64,000 nucleotides of DNA from Phycisphaeraceae bacterium (GCA_020639155.1 JACKHF010000001.1:496001-560000), one strand, 5' to 3'. Positions 46,550 through 56,937 are shown, counted from the first letter of the stretch. Numbers and translations: made by a program. The notes: generated by a model from the letters alone, not told the origin.

Positions 46550-49500
46550 ATGTCGCCACCAAACAAACCCAAGCTGACTGTCAAAGTTCCGATCCAGCCC
46601 GATGGGGCGACGAACTCGTCACCATCAAACTCAGGGCGCAGAACAAACAAGTCAGTCTACATATGGGACAAGGGTGCCCAACTGTTCATCACTGTCGGTG
46701 GCGTTGGTGTGCTTGCAGCGGTCCTGGGTATCTGCCTCTATCTTTTCTCAGAAACCCTCCCTTTGTTCCACAAGGGCAAGGTTCACAGCTCGCACGTTAT
46801 CCATCCTGAGAGTGGAGCAGCAAGCGCAACGCTCGATCCATCACTCAGGTACTGGACGCTTCTCGATGAATATCACGCGGCAGCGATGGTGATTGCATCG
46901 GACGGCACTTTCCGAACCATAGAACTCGATACTGGTGCCACAATCCAGCGCGGCAACTTCACCCATGTCACAGAAGAGTCATCGTCTGCCACACTGAGTT
47001 CGATGTCTTTGGACGTTGTGACCGGTGCCATCGCGGTCGGGTACAACGATGGCTCGGTGCGTGTTGGCAGAGCTGGCTTCCAGTCCCGATCCCTCCTGCT
47101 CGATCAGGCACGCTCGGCAACAGTTCCATCGGATGTCACGCTTGAGCCCCGTCCGATCGAGATCCAATCTGCAACAGATCACGAGCATGCTCTAACCCAA
47201 ACATTTGCACGTGTTATCGATGATGCGGTCGGTCTTGTTTCCGTGCCACAATCAGCAGAGCTCACACTCGTCAACTTCATCCAGCCAATCGTCGATCTTG
47301 GTGCGCCAACGCAACTCGAAGAGGGGTCCGGCGCAGTCGCGCGCGTCGACTTTCGCAAAGGCACGTCGAACGAGTACCTTGCAACGCTTCGAGCGGACGA
47401 CACGTGCGCACTTACCTCCGTGCAGTACAGCACACCGCTGGGTGGTGGAGCACCGATCACCCAGCTTCGCAAACTTCCGCTGGTTCTTTCACTCCCATCA
47501 GACCGCAACCAACCGGATCACATGATTGTGACCGCTGATGGTGAGCAGTTGCTGATGGTGTGGAACGACGGTTTTACACAGCGATACGCCCGTCCCATCG
47601 ACGAGAATCCAAACAATCGCACGTATGAGTTAGTGCAAACATTCTCGTTTGCCAGCGACAATGCCGACGTTACGTCTCTGGAGCTACTCAATGGTGGCCA
47701 GACAGTCATTGTCGGGTTGAGCAACGGCACAGCTTCGGGCTGGTTTGTTGCGAGAGATCCCGGCGCAGGTTTTCGTGATGGCAAGGCATTTGTTCAGGCA
47801 CACAAATACAAGGCAACGAAGTCTGCGATCATCGGTGCAGCATCGAGCAAACGGGACCGCTCATTTGCTGTTGTTTCTGACGAGGGTCAGGTCGCGATCT
47901 GGCACATGACCAGTAGCAAGAATGTTGCAACAACAAACGCTGCCCACACCGCATCGCCCATCGTTTCCATTGGCATGTCACCACGCAACGAAGGTGTCAT
48001 TGCGCTACACACAGACGGTTCACTCTCGATGGTCGAGATTGAGGAAGGCTATCCTGAAGCAACCATGAAATCGCTGTTTGGAGCGGTACACTACGAAGGC
48101 GAACCGAAACCAAGCTATGTCTATCAGTCCTCGGCGTCTGACAATACCGCTGAGACGAAGATGAATCTTCGTCCGCTGATCCACGGCACACTGAAGGCGA
48201 CCGTGTACGCGATGCTAATCGCAATCCCGCTCGGCGTGCTTGCAGCGATCTATACAAGCGAGTTTCTGCATCCGGATGTGCGCAGATACATCAAGCCTGT
48301 GGTTGAGCTGATGGCTTCGCTGCCCTCGGTCGTGCTCGGGTTCCTTGCAGCCTTTGTCGTTGCACCGTGGGTTGAGTCGTATCTGCCAGCCGTGCTCATC
48401 GGCGCATTTCTTGTTCCCATCGGTCTCTACTTCGTCTCGTTGTGCTGGCAGGTTGTTCCCGATCATCTCACTCGCGCTGTGCCGAGCAGCGGCAAGTTCG
48501 GATTCATGGTGCTCGCGCTGCTGGTAACGGCAGGTATCGCCGCTTTGCTCGGTCCGACTGTTGAACGCACACTCTTCAAGCCCACACGCATCGACGTGCT
48601 GACCATGGCAGGATCTGTCGAACCAATCGATCATGCTGATTGGCCAGAATGGGTTGGTGCTCGCACCGGCGTCAGTGCGCAGGAGCAGAGAAAACTGCAA
48701 CGCGATGGTCTGGTGTTCCAGTTCGGCGAGGTGTCAAAGCCGATCGAACCCGAAGATGAGTGGAAAGCCGATTACGAACAGATCATTGAGGAAGCAGGAT
48801 ACGACCAGCCGAGCGTGCGTCGATGGCTTGATGGTTCGATCGCATCTGCAAAGCCGGGCTGGCTTCTCGTCATGCTGCTCCCATCAGCGATCATCGTTTT
48901 CCTTGTGCAATCGAAGCTGATCTCGCGTTCCTGGGGCAACTGGCTTGCCACGCTCCCACATCGCAAAGCCGCGCTTGCCGAAATGGGCAGATTCTCCGTT
49001 CTGCTTGTCATGACATGCGTGCTGGCATTTATCCTCGCGGTTGTACTGACCGGGTCCGGATTTGATCCACGTGACTCGATATTTGGGCCGTTTACGCAGC
49101 GAAACTCGCTTGTCGTGGGGTTGATCATGGGCTTTGCTGTGATCCCGATCATCTACACCATTAGCGAGGACGCGCTCTCGAGTGTGCCGAACTCATTGCG
49201 CTCCGCATCACTCGGGTCCGGCGCAACACGCTGGCAGACAACCATCCGCGTGGTGCTGCCCGTTGCAGGATCGGGCATCTTCTCCGCGTGCATGATCGGG
49301 CTTGGTCGCGCAGTTGGTGAAACCATGATCGTGCTGATGGCCACGGGCAACACAGCTGTCATGGACTGGAACATCTTCGGTGGGTTCCGCACACTCGCGG
49401 CAAACATTGCTGTCGAACTCCCCGAGGCTCCGAAGGGTGAAGCGCACTATCGAGTGCTGTTCCTCTGCGGTCTTGTGCTGTTCATCATGACGTTCATTAT

Positions 49501-49558
49501 CAATACAACCGCCGAACTTGTGCGCCAGCACGTTCGCCGAAAGAATGCAGGTCTGTAA
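46550..49558 (+). CDS. pstC: Phosphate ABC transporter permease PstC with large periplasmic domain
   Basis: A 1002-residue permease, three times the usual length. After the first helix (about 40-62) comes a periplasmic region of some 470 residues with beta-propeller-like repeats (GAIAVGYNDGSVRVG, SFAVVSDEGQVAIWHMTS). The transport domain starts near 545 (LKATVYAMLIAIPLGVLAAI), is interrupted by a second hydrophilic insert of about 100 residues (about 690-770), and ends with the EAA loop LGSGATRWQTTIRVVLPVA. PstC with an enlarged periplasmic region also occurs in other bacteria. It forms the channel with PstA. No ribosome site is clear. Confidence 0.93.
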   Translation: MSPPNKPKLTVKVPIQPDGATNSSPSNSGRRTNKSVYIWDKGAQLFITVGGVGVLAAVLGICLYLFSETLPLFHKGKVHSSHVIHPESGAASATLDPSLRYWTLLDEYHAAAMVIASDGTFRTIELDTGATIQRGNFTHVTEESSSATLSSMSLDVVTGAIAVGYNDGSVRVGRAGFQSRSLLLDQARSATVPSDVTLEPRPIEIQSATDHEHALTQTFARVIDDAVGLVSVPQSAELTLVNFIQPIVDLGAPTQLEEGSGAVARVDFRKGTSNEYLATLRADDTCALTSVQYSTPLGGGAPITQLRKLPLVLSLPSDRNQPDHMIVTADGEQLLMVWNDGFTQRYARPIDENPNNRTYELVQTFSFASDNADVTSLELLNGGQTVIVGLSNGTASGWFVARDPGAGFRDGKAFVQAHKYKATKSAIIGAASSKRDRSFAVVSDEGQVAIWHMTSSKNVATTNAAHTASPIVSIGMSPRNEGVIALHTDGSLSMVEIEEGYPEATMKSLFGAVHYEGEPKPSYVYQSSASDNTAETKMNLRPLIHGTLKATVYAMLIAIPLGVLAAIYTSEFLHPDVRRYIKPVVELMASLPSVVLGFLAAFVVAPWVESYLPAVLIGAFLVPIGLYFVSLCWQVVPDHLTRAVPSSGKFGFMVLALLVTAGIAALLGPTVERTLFKPTRIDVLTMAGSVEPIDHADWPEWVGARTGVSAQEQRKLQRDGLVFQFGEVSKPIEPEDEWKADYEQIIEEAGYDQPSVRRWLDGSIASAKPGWLLVMLLPSAIIVFLVQSKLISRSWGNWLATLPHRKAALAEMGRFSVLLVMTCVLAFILAVVLTGSGFDPRDSIFGPFTQRNSLVVGLIMGFAVIPIIYTISEDALSSVPNSLRSASLGSGATRWQTTIRVVLPVAGSGIFSACMIGLGRAVGETMIVLMATGNTAVMDWNIFGGFRTLAANIAVELPEAPKGEAHYRVLFLCGLVLFIMTFIINTTAELVRQHVRRKNAGL

Positions 49559-49582
49559 TCACGAAGGAAGTATGTTGAGCGC

Positions 49583-51961
49583 ATGACATCAATACCTCCC
49601 CCAACCCCACTGCCTGGCGAAGCTGACAAACCGCAGCGCGAAGTGTTCCATATTCGCCGTACACCGTTGTCAGGTCGCGGCGAGCCGATGGTGTGGCTGA
49701 TGGGTGCGGGCCTTGGACTGTGCGTGCTGCTGATTCTTGGATTGCTCGGTGTTATCCTCGCCAATGGACTTGCAACCTTCTGGCCGAGACCCATCGAACG
49801 CATCACGCTGACCGACGGCACAACACTGCATGGTGTTGAGGTCGCGCGGGAGACATACCAGCCAAACGATGCTGTCCTTGCAGAGATGAAAGATCTCCAC
49901 GACAAGGGAGAGCTTCCCAAAGGATCAGAATCATCATCCGGCAAGCCTGTCAGGGTGAAGTATCGTGTTGGCAACCGTGAACTTGATCAAGCGACATACG
50001 AGTGGATCCCCGCTTACACCATCGCAAGCACTGACAAGGCTACCGACGCCGCTCTCTTTGAGCGCGACACGTGGGGTGTCTGGATTGGGACTCCTGAAGC
50101 ATTGATTGTGCAGCGGGAACGACCGCTTGCTGATAGTGAAACACCGGAATCACTCGGTGAATCGGGCACAACAACATACGAAGGCAAGTCGCTCCCTGTG
50201 ACTCGCACGTTCGATACGCGCGGGGACGAGACCATTGCAACGGAGCGCGTCCAACTCTCCGAAGGTGCCGATGCGACGCTTGATCTGCTCAAGACAATGT
50301 TGCCTGAAGCGATCAAACGAAGAAAGCAACTGTTCTCTATTGAGAAGTACGAACTCGGCCACGTATACGCACAACAACGTGCAACACAGGATCGTATAGA
50401 CAGCGCACATTACCTTCACAAACAATATCTCGAAGCCAAGGGCCAGAGCAGAACGTGGCCGATGATTCGCTGGATCGCCGCGATCATTGGGCTGATAGCA
50501 GCATGTGCTGCGGTGCGATACCTTGGCAAACGCATCCCAACGATGCGCGGCATGCAACAAAACTATGGGAAGATTGCTCGCACGTCGGTATGGATTGCCA
50601 TCATCGGTCTTGCGGTTGTTGTCTGGGGTGAAGCGCCGTGGCGTGCTTCAGGCATGACCGAAGCCAAACGCGATCAGATCATCGCAAAGGCTGCAGATCG
50701 CAGCAAGGAACTTGCAAGCAAAGCTGCAGAGATCAGCGATCGGATCACCCAGCTGCGTGCTCAGGATGCACAATACCGCATTGTCACGACAGATCTTCGA
50801 TCCGGACGCATTGCTCCAGTCCGTGCAACAGAACCTGATCAGCCACTGATCCTCTCGCAGGTTTACCGCGTTGTCACAACGAACCGCGAGTCGACCTTCG
50901 GCAAGTTCGGCGTGTTCATGTCACGCTGGCGTGAGTTTCTGACTGGTGATCCGCGCGACGTGAACTCCGCCGGCGGTGTCTATCCGGTGATCTTCGGCAC
51001 GGTGCTTCTCACACTGTTGTTGTGTGTCACGGTCGTACCACTCGGTGTTGTTGCAGCAGTGTATCTTCGCGAGTATGCCAAGCAGGGTGTTGTGACCAGT
51101 GTTATTCGCATTGCTGTAAATAATCTGGCGGGCGTTCCCAGTATTGTGTATGGCGTGTTCGGGCTTGGTTTCTTCTGCTACACCGTTGGTGCGTACGTTG
51201 ATCGTGGTCCGAGCGAGCCATCATCTGCGCCCAGTTGGCTCGCGCTGCTTCTGATCACGTGGATTGTGATCATCGGCGCATTGGTTGTTGGTCTGTTCGC
51301 AAAGCCGGAGCCGGGTCAGCCGGAGAACACGGTCACGCGAACGTTGAAAGTGCCAATGGTCACGATGTGGATTATCGCTGTGGGCCTGATGGGCACACTG
51401 GTCGCTACAACGCCGTACTTTGGTGGATTCTTTGCTTCGCGCCCGATGACTGATTCCGTCTTCCGTGGCCCCGGTATTCTGTGGGCTGCGTTAACACTCG
51501 CGCTGCTCACACTTCCTGTTGTCATTGTCGCAACAGAGGAGGCAATCGCTGCGGTCCCGCGCACCATTCGTGAGTCGAGCTTCGGATGCGGCGCATCAAA
51601 GTGGCAAACCATCAGGCACATTGTGCTTCCGTCGGCAGCTCCGGGTATTCTCACCGGTGCGATCCTTGCTATGGCCCGCGGCGCGGGTGAGGTTGCACCG
51701 CTTATGCTCGTCGGTGTGCTCAAGAGCGCGAAGGAACTCCCGCTGGATGGCACGTTCCCCTATGTTCACCTGGAACGCTCATTCATGCATCTCGGATTCC
51801 ACATTTACGATCTGAGTTTTCAGAGTGCAGACTCGGAAGCCAGCCGACCGCTGGTCTGGACCACGACCCTGCTGCTCATTGTTATCGTCCTTGCACTGAA
51901 CATCGTGGCGATCCTTATCCGGAACAGACTCCGGAAAAAGTTCTCCACGGGGCACTTCTAG
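49583..51961 (+). CDS. pstA: Phosphate ABC transporter permease PstA with large insert
   Basis: A 792-residue permease, over twice the usual size. One helix near 35-60 is followed by about 400 residues containing two further helices and charged coiled-coil stretches (AKAADRSKELASKAAEISDRITQL). The permease core begins near 465 (YPVIFGTVLLTLLLCVTVVPLG) with another small insert, and carries the EAA loop FGCGASKWQTIRHIVLPSAAPG. It follows pstC by 24 bp, with GAAGGAAG upstream. Confidence 0.93.
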   Translation: MTSIPPPTPLPGEADKPQREVFHIRRTPLSGRGEPMVWLMGAGLGLCVLLILGLLGVILANGLATFWPRPIERITLTDGTTLHGVEVARETYQPNDAVLAEMKDLHDKGELPKGSESSSGKPVRVKYRVGNRELDQATYEWIPAYTIASTDKATDAALFERDTWGVWIGTPEALIVQRERPLADSETPESLGESGTTTYEGKSLPVTRTFDTRGDETIATERVQLSEGADATLDLLKTMLPEAIKRRKQLFSIEKYELGHVYAQQRATQDRIDSAHYLHKQYLEAKGQSRTWPMIRWIAAIIGLIAACAAVRYLGKRIPTMRGMQQNYGKIARTSVWIAIIGLAVVVWGEAPWRASGMTEAKRDQIIAKAADRSKELASKAAEISDRITQLRAQDAQYRIVTTDLRSGRIAPVRATEPDQPLILSQVYRVVTTNRESTFGKFGVFMSRWREFLTGDPRDVNSAGGVYPVIFGTVLLTLLLCVTVVPLGVVAAVYLREYAKQGVVTSVIRIAVNNLAGVPSIVYGVFGLGFFCYTVGAYVDRGPSEPSSAPSWLALLLITWIVIIGALVVGLFAKPEPGQPENTVTRTLKVPMVTMWIIAVGLMGTLVATTPYFGGFFASRPMTDSVFRGPGILWAALTLALLTLPVVIVATEEAIAAVPRTIRESSFGCGASKWQTIRHIVLPSAAPGILTGAILAMARGAGEVAPLMLVGVLKSAKELPLDGTFPYVHLERSFMHLGFHIYDLSFQSADSEASRPLVWTTTLLLIVIVLALNIVAILIRNRLRKKFSTGHF

Positions 51962-51972
51962 GAGTATTCCTA

Positions 51973-52959
51973 ATGAAATACACATATTCAGAGGATGCAG
52001 AGAACGGAATCTCAAGTACACTGTCACGACCCGTTGTTGTTGAGCCACCTGTCATGAATGATCGCCCCGCATCCACTGATACCGCACCACTCCAGCCGAC
52101 TGGATCGGCTGTCATTGCTGAATCTGCGCAGAAGACATCTGTCATCGACGCGATCAAACGCAACGAACCGATCGAACCGGTTGTTCACAGCACACTCGAC
52201 GATGAAAAACCGATTCTGGATGTGCAGGATTTCTGCTTGTACTACGGCCAGTCAAAGGCGCTGCACAACATCTCGATGATTGTGCCTGAAGCTCGCGTTA
52301 CCGCGCTCATCGGGCCATCCGGGTGCGGCAAGTCAACGCTGCTGCGTTCTGTCAATCGAATGAACGATTTGATTGATGGCGTTCGCGTCACCGGTGAGAT
52401 GGTGCTCGCGGGTCGCCCGGTGTATGCGCACGATGTTGATGTTATCGATCTTCGCAAGCGCATGGGCATGGTCTTCCAGAAGCCCAACCCGTTCCCCATG
52501 TCGATCTACGAGAACGTTGTTTACCCGCTTCGAATTGATGGCGAGAACAGACGCAGCGTGCTCGATGAAGCCTGCGAACGATCCCTCAAAGCAGCCGCTA
52601 TCTGGGACGAGGTCAAGGACAGACTCAAGCGTTCAGCGCTCGGACTTTCCGGAGGTCAGCAGCAGCGCCTGTGCATCGCGCGCGCGGTCGTTGCTGACCC
52701 CGAGGTGTTGTTGATGGACGAGCCGTGCTCCGCACTTGACCCCATTGCAACACTCCGCGTTGAGGAACTCATCCACGAGATCAGCCAGCGGTTCACCGTC
52801 CTTATCGTCACGCACAATATGCACCAGGCGACCCGTGTGTCGGACTTCACCGCATTCATGTACCTCGGCAGGCTTGTCGAGTACGGCGCGACAGCCGATC
52901 TCTTCCAGAATCCGAAGCTGCCGGAAACAGAACAGTACATCACCGGTCGATTCGGTTAA
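51973..52959 (+). CDS. pstB: Phosphate ABC transporter ATPase PstB
   Basis: A 328-residue ATPase. Walker A GPSGCGKSTLL is near 115, the PstB-typical MVFQKPNPFPMSIYENV follows, then the signature LSGGQQQRLCIARA and Walker B VLLMDEPCSALDP. The first 75 residues are an unstructured Pro/Thr-rich extension not found in typical PstB. AGGAG precedes the ATG, 11 bp after pstA. It drives phosphate import. No phoU follows. Confidence 0.96.
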   Translation: MKYTYSEDAENGISSTLSRPVVVEPPVMNDRPASTDTAPLQPTGSAVIAESAQKTSVIDAIKRNEPIEPVVHSTLDDEKPILDVQDFCLYYGQSKALHNISMIVPEARVTALIGPSGCGKSTLLRSVNRMNDLIDGVRVTGEMVLAGRPVYAHDVDVIDLRKRMGMVFQKPNPFPMSIYENVVYPLRIDGENRRSVLDEACERSLKAAAIWDEVKDRLKRSALGLSGGQQQRLCIARAVVADPEVLLMDEPCSALDPIATLRVEELIHEISQRFTVLIVTHNMHQATRVSDFTAFMYLGRLVEYGATADLFQNPKLPETEQYITGRFG

Positions 52960-52995
52960 GCATTTTGGGTTTATCACAGCTTTGTAACAACCCCG

Positions 52996-53024
52996 CGCCA
53001 GACGCAACCCGTCTGGCGTGTTTT
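52996..53024 (+). terminator. Rho-independent terminator of the pst operon
   Basis: CGCCAGACG pairs with CGTCTGGCG around a 5-base loop and is followed by TGTTTT, 36 bp after pstB. Confidence 0.85.
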
Positions 53025-53089
53025 CGTATCGACTGATCCGCGAACATCTGCGTTTCGCTTCACATCCCCTGCTTATTCGGAGAGTATCG

Positions 53090-53833
53090 ATGCGCTTCAC
53101 ATACGTCGCACCAATCGTCGTTATCGCTGCAACTTCCACCATTGCAATCGCCGATCAACTGGCTGTTCCAAGCGGATACCCAAGTGCAACATTTGAGGGA
53201 TGGAAATCTCCCCTCAATGGCGATGCCCGCACACTTCAGACAGCGTACCCAGCGTCAGAGCTTGCAAGCATCCCCGTCGGTGCGCATATCACTGGTATCA
53301 CATGGCGCCTCCATTTCTCAGAACAGACATGGCCGATCCAGGATGCGACATGGGAGCACTACGACATCAGACTCAGCACACCCGCAAATGCTCCCGGTAA
53401 TCTCAGTCTGGTGTTTGCAGAGAATGTCGGTGCAAACGAGACACTCGTTCGATCAGGCTCGCTCACCATCCCAGCAAACACGTTCGCGGGAACAATCTCA
53501 ACCCCCGGCGGCGCGCCAAATGACTTTGGATACACCATCTCGTTTGATACACCGTACATCTACGACGGCAATGATCTGCTGGTTGAAATCAGACACACCG
53601 GGCACGGTGGCACGAGCAGCCCGTTCCTCGACTTTGCATTTGACTATGGTGGTTCGAACAGTGTCTATCAAGTGAAGGATTTGTCGTACACATCTCAGGG
53701 TGGCCCCGGAACCGCAGCGTTTGGATATCCAGGCCCTGTGATCGCACAACTGACATGGGTTGTGCCAAGCCCATCAAGCATCACCATTGCTGGCATGTTC
53801 GCAGGGCTGGCAGCAGTGCGACGCCGACGCTGA
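53090..53833 (+). CDS. Exported protein with PEP-CTERM-like C-terminal tail
   Basis: A 247-residue protein with a signal peptide (1-22, ending AIA) and a mostly beta body (GITWRLHFSEQTWPIQ, VEIRHTGHGG). The C-terminus VPSPSSITIAGMFAGLAAVRRRR is a short helix plus an Arg cluster after a Pro/Ser motif, the plan of PEP-CTERM sorting tails, common in phycisphaeral exported proteins. GGAGAG precedes the ATG at 53090; a longer frame would run through the pst terminator. Function unknown. Confidence 0.8.
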   Translation: MRFTYVAPIVVIAATSTIAIADQLAVPSGYPSATFEGWKSPLNGDARTLQTAYPASELASIPVGAHITGITWRLHFSEQTWPIQDATWEHYDIRLSTPANAPGNLSLVFAENVGANETLVRSGSLTIPANTFAGTISTPGGAPNDFGYTISFDTPYIYDGNDLLVEIRHTGHGGTSSPFLDFAFDYGGSNSVYQVKDLSYTSQGGPGTAAFGYPGPVIAQLTWVVPSPSSITIAGMFAGLAAVRRRR

Positions 53834-53855
53834 GTCGCAACTGAACCATCCTGCG

Positions 53856-54926
53856 CTACGCACCAGAACCTGAAGGCGGTTTCCATCCGGCCCAACACGT
53901 TGGGCAGGTGATGCAGCCATCGGGTTCTGGTTTTCTGTGATGCAATGGGCCCGCGCATGATGGACAGACTCCATCGTGAATCAATGCCCCTGAAATACGT
54001 CGAAATGCAATCGTTCGGGCGACATAGACCACGAAGTATCCAACGCCGAAAACGAGAACGATGCCGATGAGAAGCCAGAACATGCGGCGGATTCCGAATG
54101 TAGAGCGTGCAAGCGCACGACTTGTCCCAACAGACTGATGATACACAAACATCCATAGCGGCGAGAGCATAAAGAACACAAGAAGTGATGTTGCAGCAGC
54201 GCCAGCAGACTGGTGCATGCGAAGCAGTTGATCTACTGACGATTTCACTTGATGTGAACTGCTTTGCTCCTCTTTACCCTCCTCGACTAGTTTCATTAGC
54301 GCAATAACCTGCTTGCTGGCTATTGGTACCGCTTGACTGCGATGATCTTTTGTCGTCTTTGGCCATCGCCATTGGTTGTGGTTGTACATCTGTTTGATCA
54401 TCTGGAGTGCATCATGTGGATAAGATCCAGATTCAGGCTGATGCTCACGCAGGATATTGTTTGTACTCCACTGAGTTTCACACTCAGGGCATTGCACCAG
54501 CCCATCGTGTTCAGGCTGTGCTTTGATATCGTACCCACAACTGCCGCAAATACCCTCGGCAACGATTGGTTGCACGACTGTCCGTGAGTTTGATTTCACA
54601 ACCGATCGCATCACACCGGGCATGATAAACCACATCGAGAGCCCCGCTGTAGCAACCCCGCCATACATGACCGATGTGGGCAATCGCAGGTGTTTCGATA
54701 CGAACATAATCCCTGCAATAACCAGTCCACAACAGATCGAAGTTGCAACAAAGCCCTTATTCGACCGCAGTGCTGCAGTAAAGTTGCCGATTGCTCGCTC
54801 CACGCCAAGACGCATCAATGGATCGCTCACCCTCGGATCATTTCGCAATCGACGAACATCGAGGATCGTCAACGGCATGCTGGCGTCGTCTACAGGCTCT
54901 GGAAGTTTTTCGGGAAACAATCGCAT
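53856..54926 (-). CDS. Membrane protein with two zinc ribbons (paralogue 4 of 4)
   Basis: A 356-residue protein. Two membrane helices (about 62-80 and 88-106) are followed by a zinc ribbon (GICGSCGYD ... VQCPEC, about 137-160), a helical region, two more helices (about 245-300), and a C-terminal ribbon (VCPSCAGPL ... ITCPTCWAGW, about 325-348). The order and spacing repeat in the three genes upstream. It is the last of the four-gene run. Function unknown. Confidence 0.78.
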   Translation of the reverse strand: MRLFPEKLPEPVDDASMPLTILDVRRLRNDPRVSDPLMRLGVERAIGNFTAALRSNKGFVATSICCGLVIAGIMFVSKHLRLPTSVMYGGVATAGLSMWFIMPGVMRSVVKSNSRTVVQPIVAEGICGSCGYDIKAQPEHDGLVQCPECETQWSTNNILREHQPESGSYPHDALQMIKQMYNHNQWRWPKTTKDHRSQAVPIASKQVIALMKLVEEGKEEQSSSHQVKSSVDQLLRMHQSAGAAATSLLVFFMLSPLWMFVYHQSVGTSRALARSTFGIRRMFWLLIGIVLVFGVGYFVVYVARTIAFRRISGALIHDGVCPSCAGPLHHRKPEPDGCITCPTCWAGWKPPSGSGA

Positions 54927-54953
54927 GAGTCGATTGTAATCGATCCAGGGTGG

Positions 54954-55922
54954 TCACGCGCGCCACGCTGCCCAGCAGGTTGAGCAGACGATGCACCCGT
55001 CACCTGCACGTGCAGCATTGTGAAGCAAGCTCACACACGAAGGACAGATCTTGGCTTGGACACATGCGACTCGGTGCTGCTTGGGTTTAATATCAAGGAT
55101 CATTCCAATACTGCCTGCGACTATCCCGATGACTGGAATAAGCAACACAAGATGAAGCAGCGATCCTCCGGTGAAGCTACCAGCAACAACCTGCCCTCCA
55201 ATAACAAACGGGAAGATGAGCAGCAGCTGGTTCCGATGCATTTTACTTACGTGGGTTGAAACGCTCGCAAGTTGTTTTCTGTGGACATCATCTTTGGTTG
55301 TCGACAATGCAAGATCGTATAGTGAACGTGTAACGACAGGCACATAGAGCCTTCTGTCGTCCTTTGTTACCCACGCTCGCCTGCCGAATATTTCTGATTG
55401 ACGAACCCCAAGACTGCCAACGCGTCTGCCAGGTTCATATGGGTGCTCATCACGCGCAACCATGTACTCTCTATGCCACGCGGCACCGCATTCGGGGCAA
55501 CGTACAAGCAGCATAGTGTCATGAGGAATGCCAGCGATGTCGTAGCCGCAGCTGCCACAAATCCCATTGGCAACGAGCGGTTGCACAACCCTTCGCCACA
55601 CAGCTTTGCTTGCGCGCTTTGAGTACTGAACGAGGATGAATGTCAGTATCCCGGCATATACAAAGAATCCGAGCCCCAGATACAGTGAAGCAGCAGTGTT
55701 TGAGTAGCTTCGTGTCAGGCCTACATATGCGAGAAGTCCGACGACAAGGACAGCAAGGACGATCCATTGCGATCTGGCACGTGCAGCCCACTCATTCCCG
55801 ACCGCTCGAATGATCGCGGTGCGAAACACAGGATCAGCCGACCGAGCGTCATCAAGGAGCGAACGCAGTGGCATCACTGCGAGCGTGGCAGCATTGTCAT
55901 CAATTGGTGTCTGTCCGAACAT
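54954..55922 (-). CDS. Membrane protein with two zinc ribbons (paralogue 3 of 4)
   Basis: A 322-residue member of the same family: helices near 58-95, a ribbon with GICGSCGYDIAGI ... RCPECGAAW, helices near 230-275, and a final ribbon ICPSCVSLL ... IVCSTCWAAW. I took the ATG at 55922, eight bases below the stop of paralogue 2; the longer frame would run back through that gene. The start resembles the other paralogues (short leader, then a DP-x-FR motif). Confidence 0.75.
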   Translation of the reverse strand: MFGQTPIDDNAATLAVMPLRSLLDDARSADPVFRTAIIRAVGNEWAARARSQWIVLAVLVVGLLAYVGLTRSYSNTAASLYLGLGFFVYAGILTFILVQYSKRASKAVWRRVVQPLVANGICGSCGYDIAGIPHDTMLLVRCPECGAAWHREYMVARDEHPYEPGRRVGSLGVRQSEIFGRRAWVTKDDRRLYVPVVTRSLYDLALSTTKDDVHRKQLASVSTHVSKMHRNQLLLIFPFVIGGQVVAGSFTGGSLLHLVLLIPVIGIVAGSIGMILDIKPKQHRVACVQAKICPSCVSLLHNAARAGDGCIVCSTCWAAWRA

Positions 55923-55929
55923 GCACACA

Positions 55930-56931
55930 TTATAATCGCCACGCAGCGCCGCATGTCTGGCAGACCGTACATCCATCGGAATCCGGTTCGATCCAGTCAA
56001 GAAAATCAGCGCACGCTGGACAAATGCGCTGGGCGAGTACCTTCTCTCGCGTCGATCGAACATACTGCAGGTGTGCTAGATACCGAAAGTTTCCAGCGAG
56101 CAGTATTGCTATTGACAGCAAACCAAACTGATTTCCTGCAATGAACTGCCCGGTCTGAACAACTGTGTAGACGTACCTCCCCAAGGCTAGGATCGTTGCA
56201 AAGAGCACAAAGTAGGTGCCGACTCGAAGACAACCGGGGCGTTCTGACGTTTGCGATCGCAGCACAGCTTCGAGTCGCCCACGTCGATCGTTGTCCCCCT
56301 CGGCTTCTACTGCGAGATGAAACAAACCTTTCGCCTCTGGCACACGCTGCTGGCGATCATCAAAGAGAAAGAACCCGTCAAGTTCGTAGGGATATTTTTC
56401 TCGCAATGCCCGCGATGGAGGTATCGAAGTACGCTCTGGAAAATCCGTCTTCCTGATGCAACGCTCCCCCCGCCAGTGTGCGCTGCATTCCGGACACTGC
56501 ACAGTACCTGCCGCTTGCAGATCAAGCCCAGCAAGCGGATATACACACGAGGGACAAAGACTGTCTGCAAGCATCACGCGGACAACGTTGCCCTGCACAG
56601 GCGCTGTCCTGATCCGCTGCAAGATGATGTGCCACACACAGAGACCAATACATATCACAGAACACGACCCGAGAAAGATCCACCATGCAGTGAGTGACCA
56701 AAGAGCATGTGCAAGGGAGCCAAGACAGAAGAAGACGGTCGCTCCTGCGAAACAGAGCGCGACAAACTTCCGGTCGACCGCGCGAATGCCGTACCTGTTC
56801 TGCATGACAACGCGACGAACGATCAGTCGGAATCGCGGGTCGTCCATTCGCGGATCGGCCAGGAGCGCAACATGCGACACCGGCGTGTATGCTTCGCCCT
56901 GATCATCGACGAACTGATGGATCATTGCCAC
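55930..56931 (-). CDS. Membrane protein with two zinc ribbons (paralogue 2 of 4)
   Basis: A 333-residue member. The N-terminus has DPRMDDPRFRLIVRR, then helices (about 52-105), a ribbon (LCPSCVYPLAG ... VQCPECSAHW), a linker naming no known domain, helices (about 232-280) and a final ribbon (ICPACADFLD ... TVCQTCGAAW). The GTG start at 56931 or the ATG two codons later are both possible; it begins 6 bp after the stop of paralogue 1. Confidence 0.77.
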   Translation of the reverse strand: MAMIHQFVDDQGEAYTPVSHVALLADPRMDDPRFRLIVRRVVMQNRYGIRAVDRKFVALCFAGATVFFCLGSLAHALWSLTAWWIFLGSCSVICIGLCVWHIILQRIRTAPVQGNVVRVMLADSLCPSCVYPLAGLDLQAAGTVQCPECSAHWRGERCIRKTDFPERTSIPPSRALREKYPYELDGFFLFDDRQQRVPEAKGLFHLAVEAEGDNDRRGRLEAVLRSQTSERPGCLRVGTYFVLFATILALGRYVYTVVQTGQFIAGNQFGLLSIAILLAGNFRYLAHLQYVRSTREKVLAQRICPACADFLDWIEPDSDGCTVCQTCGAAWRL

Positions 56932-56937
56932 GAAGGA

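Noticed and set aside
53018..53089. An extended start for the exported protein at 53090
   Set aside because: The extension runs through the pst terminator and would bury the signal peptide; GGAGAG supports 53090.
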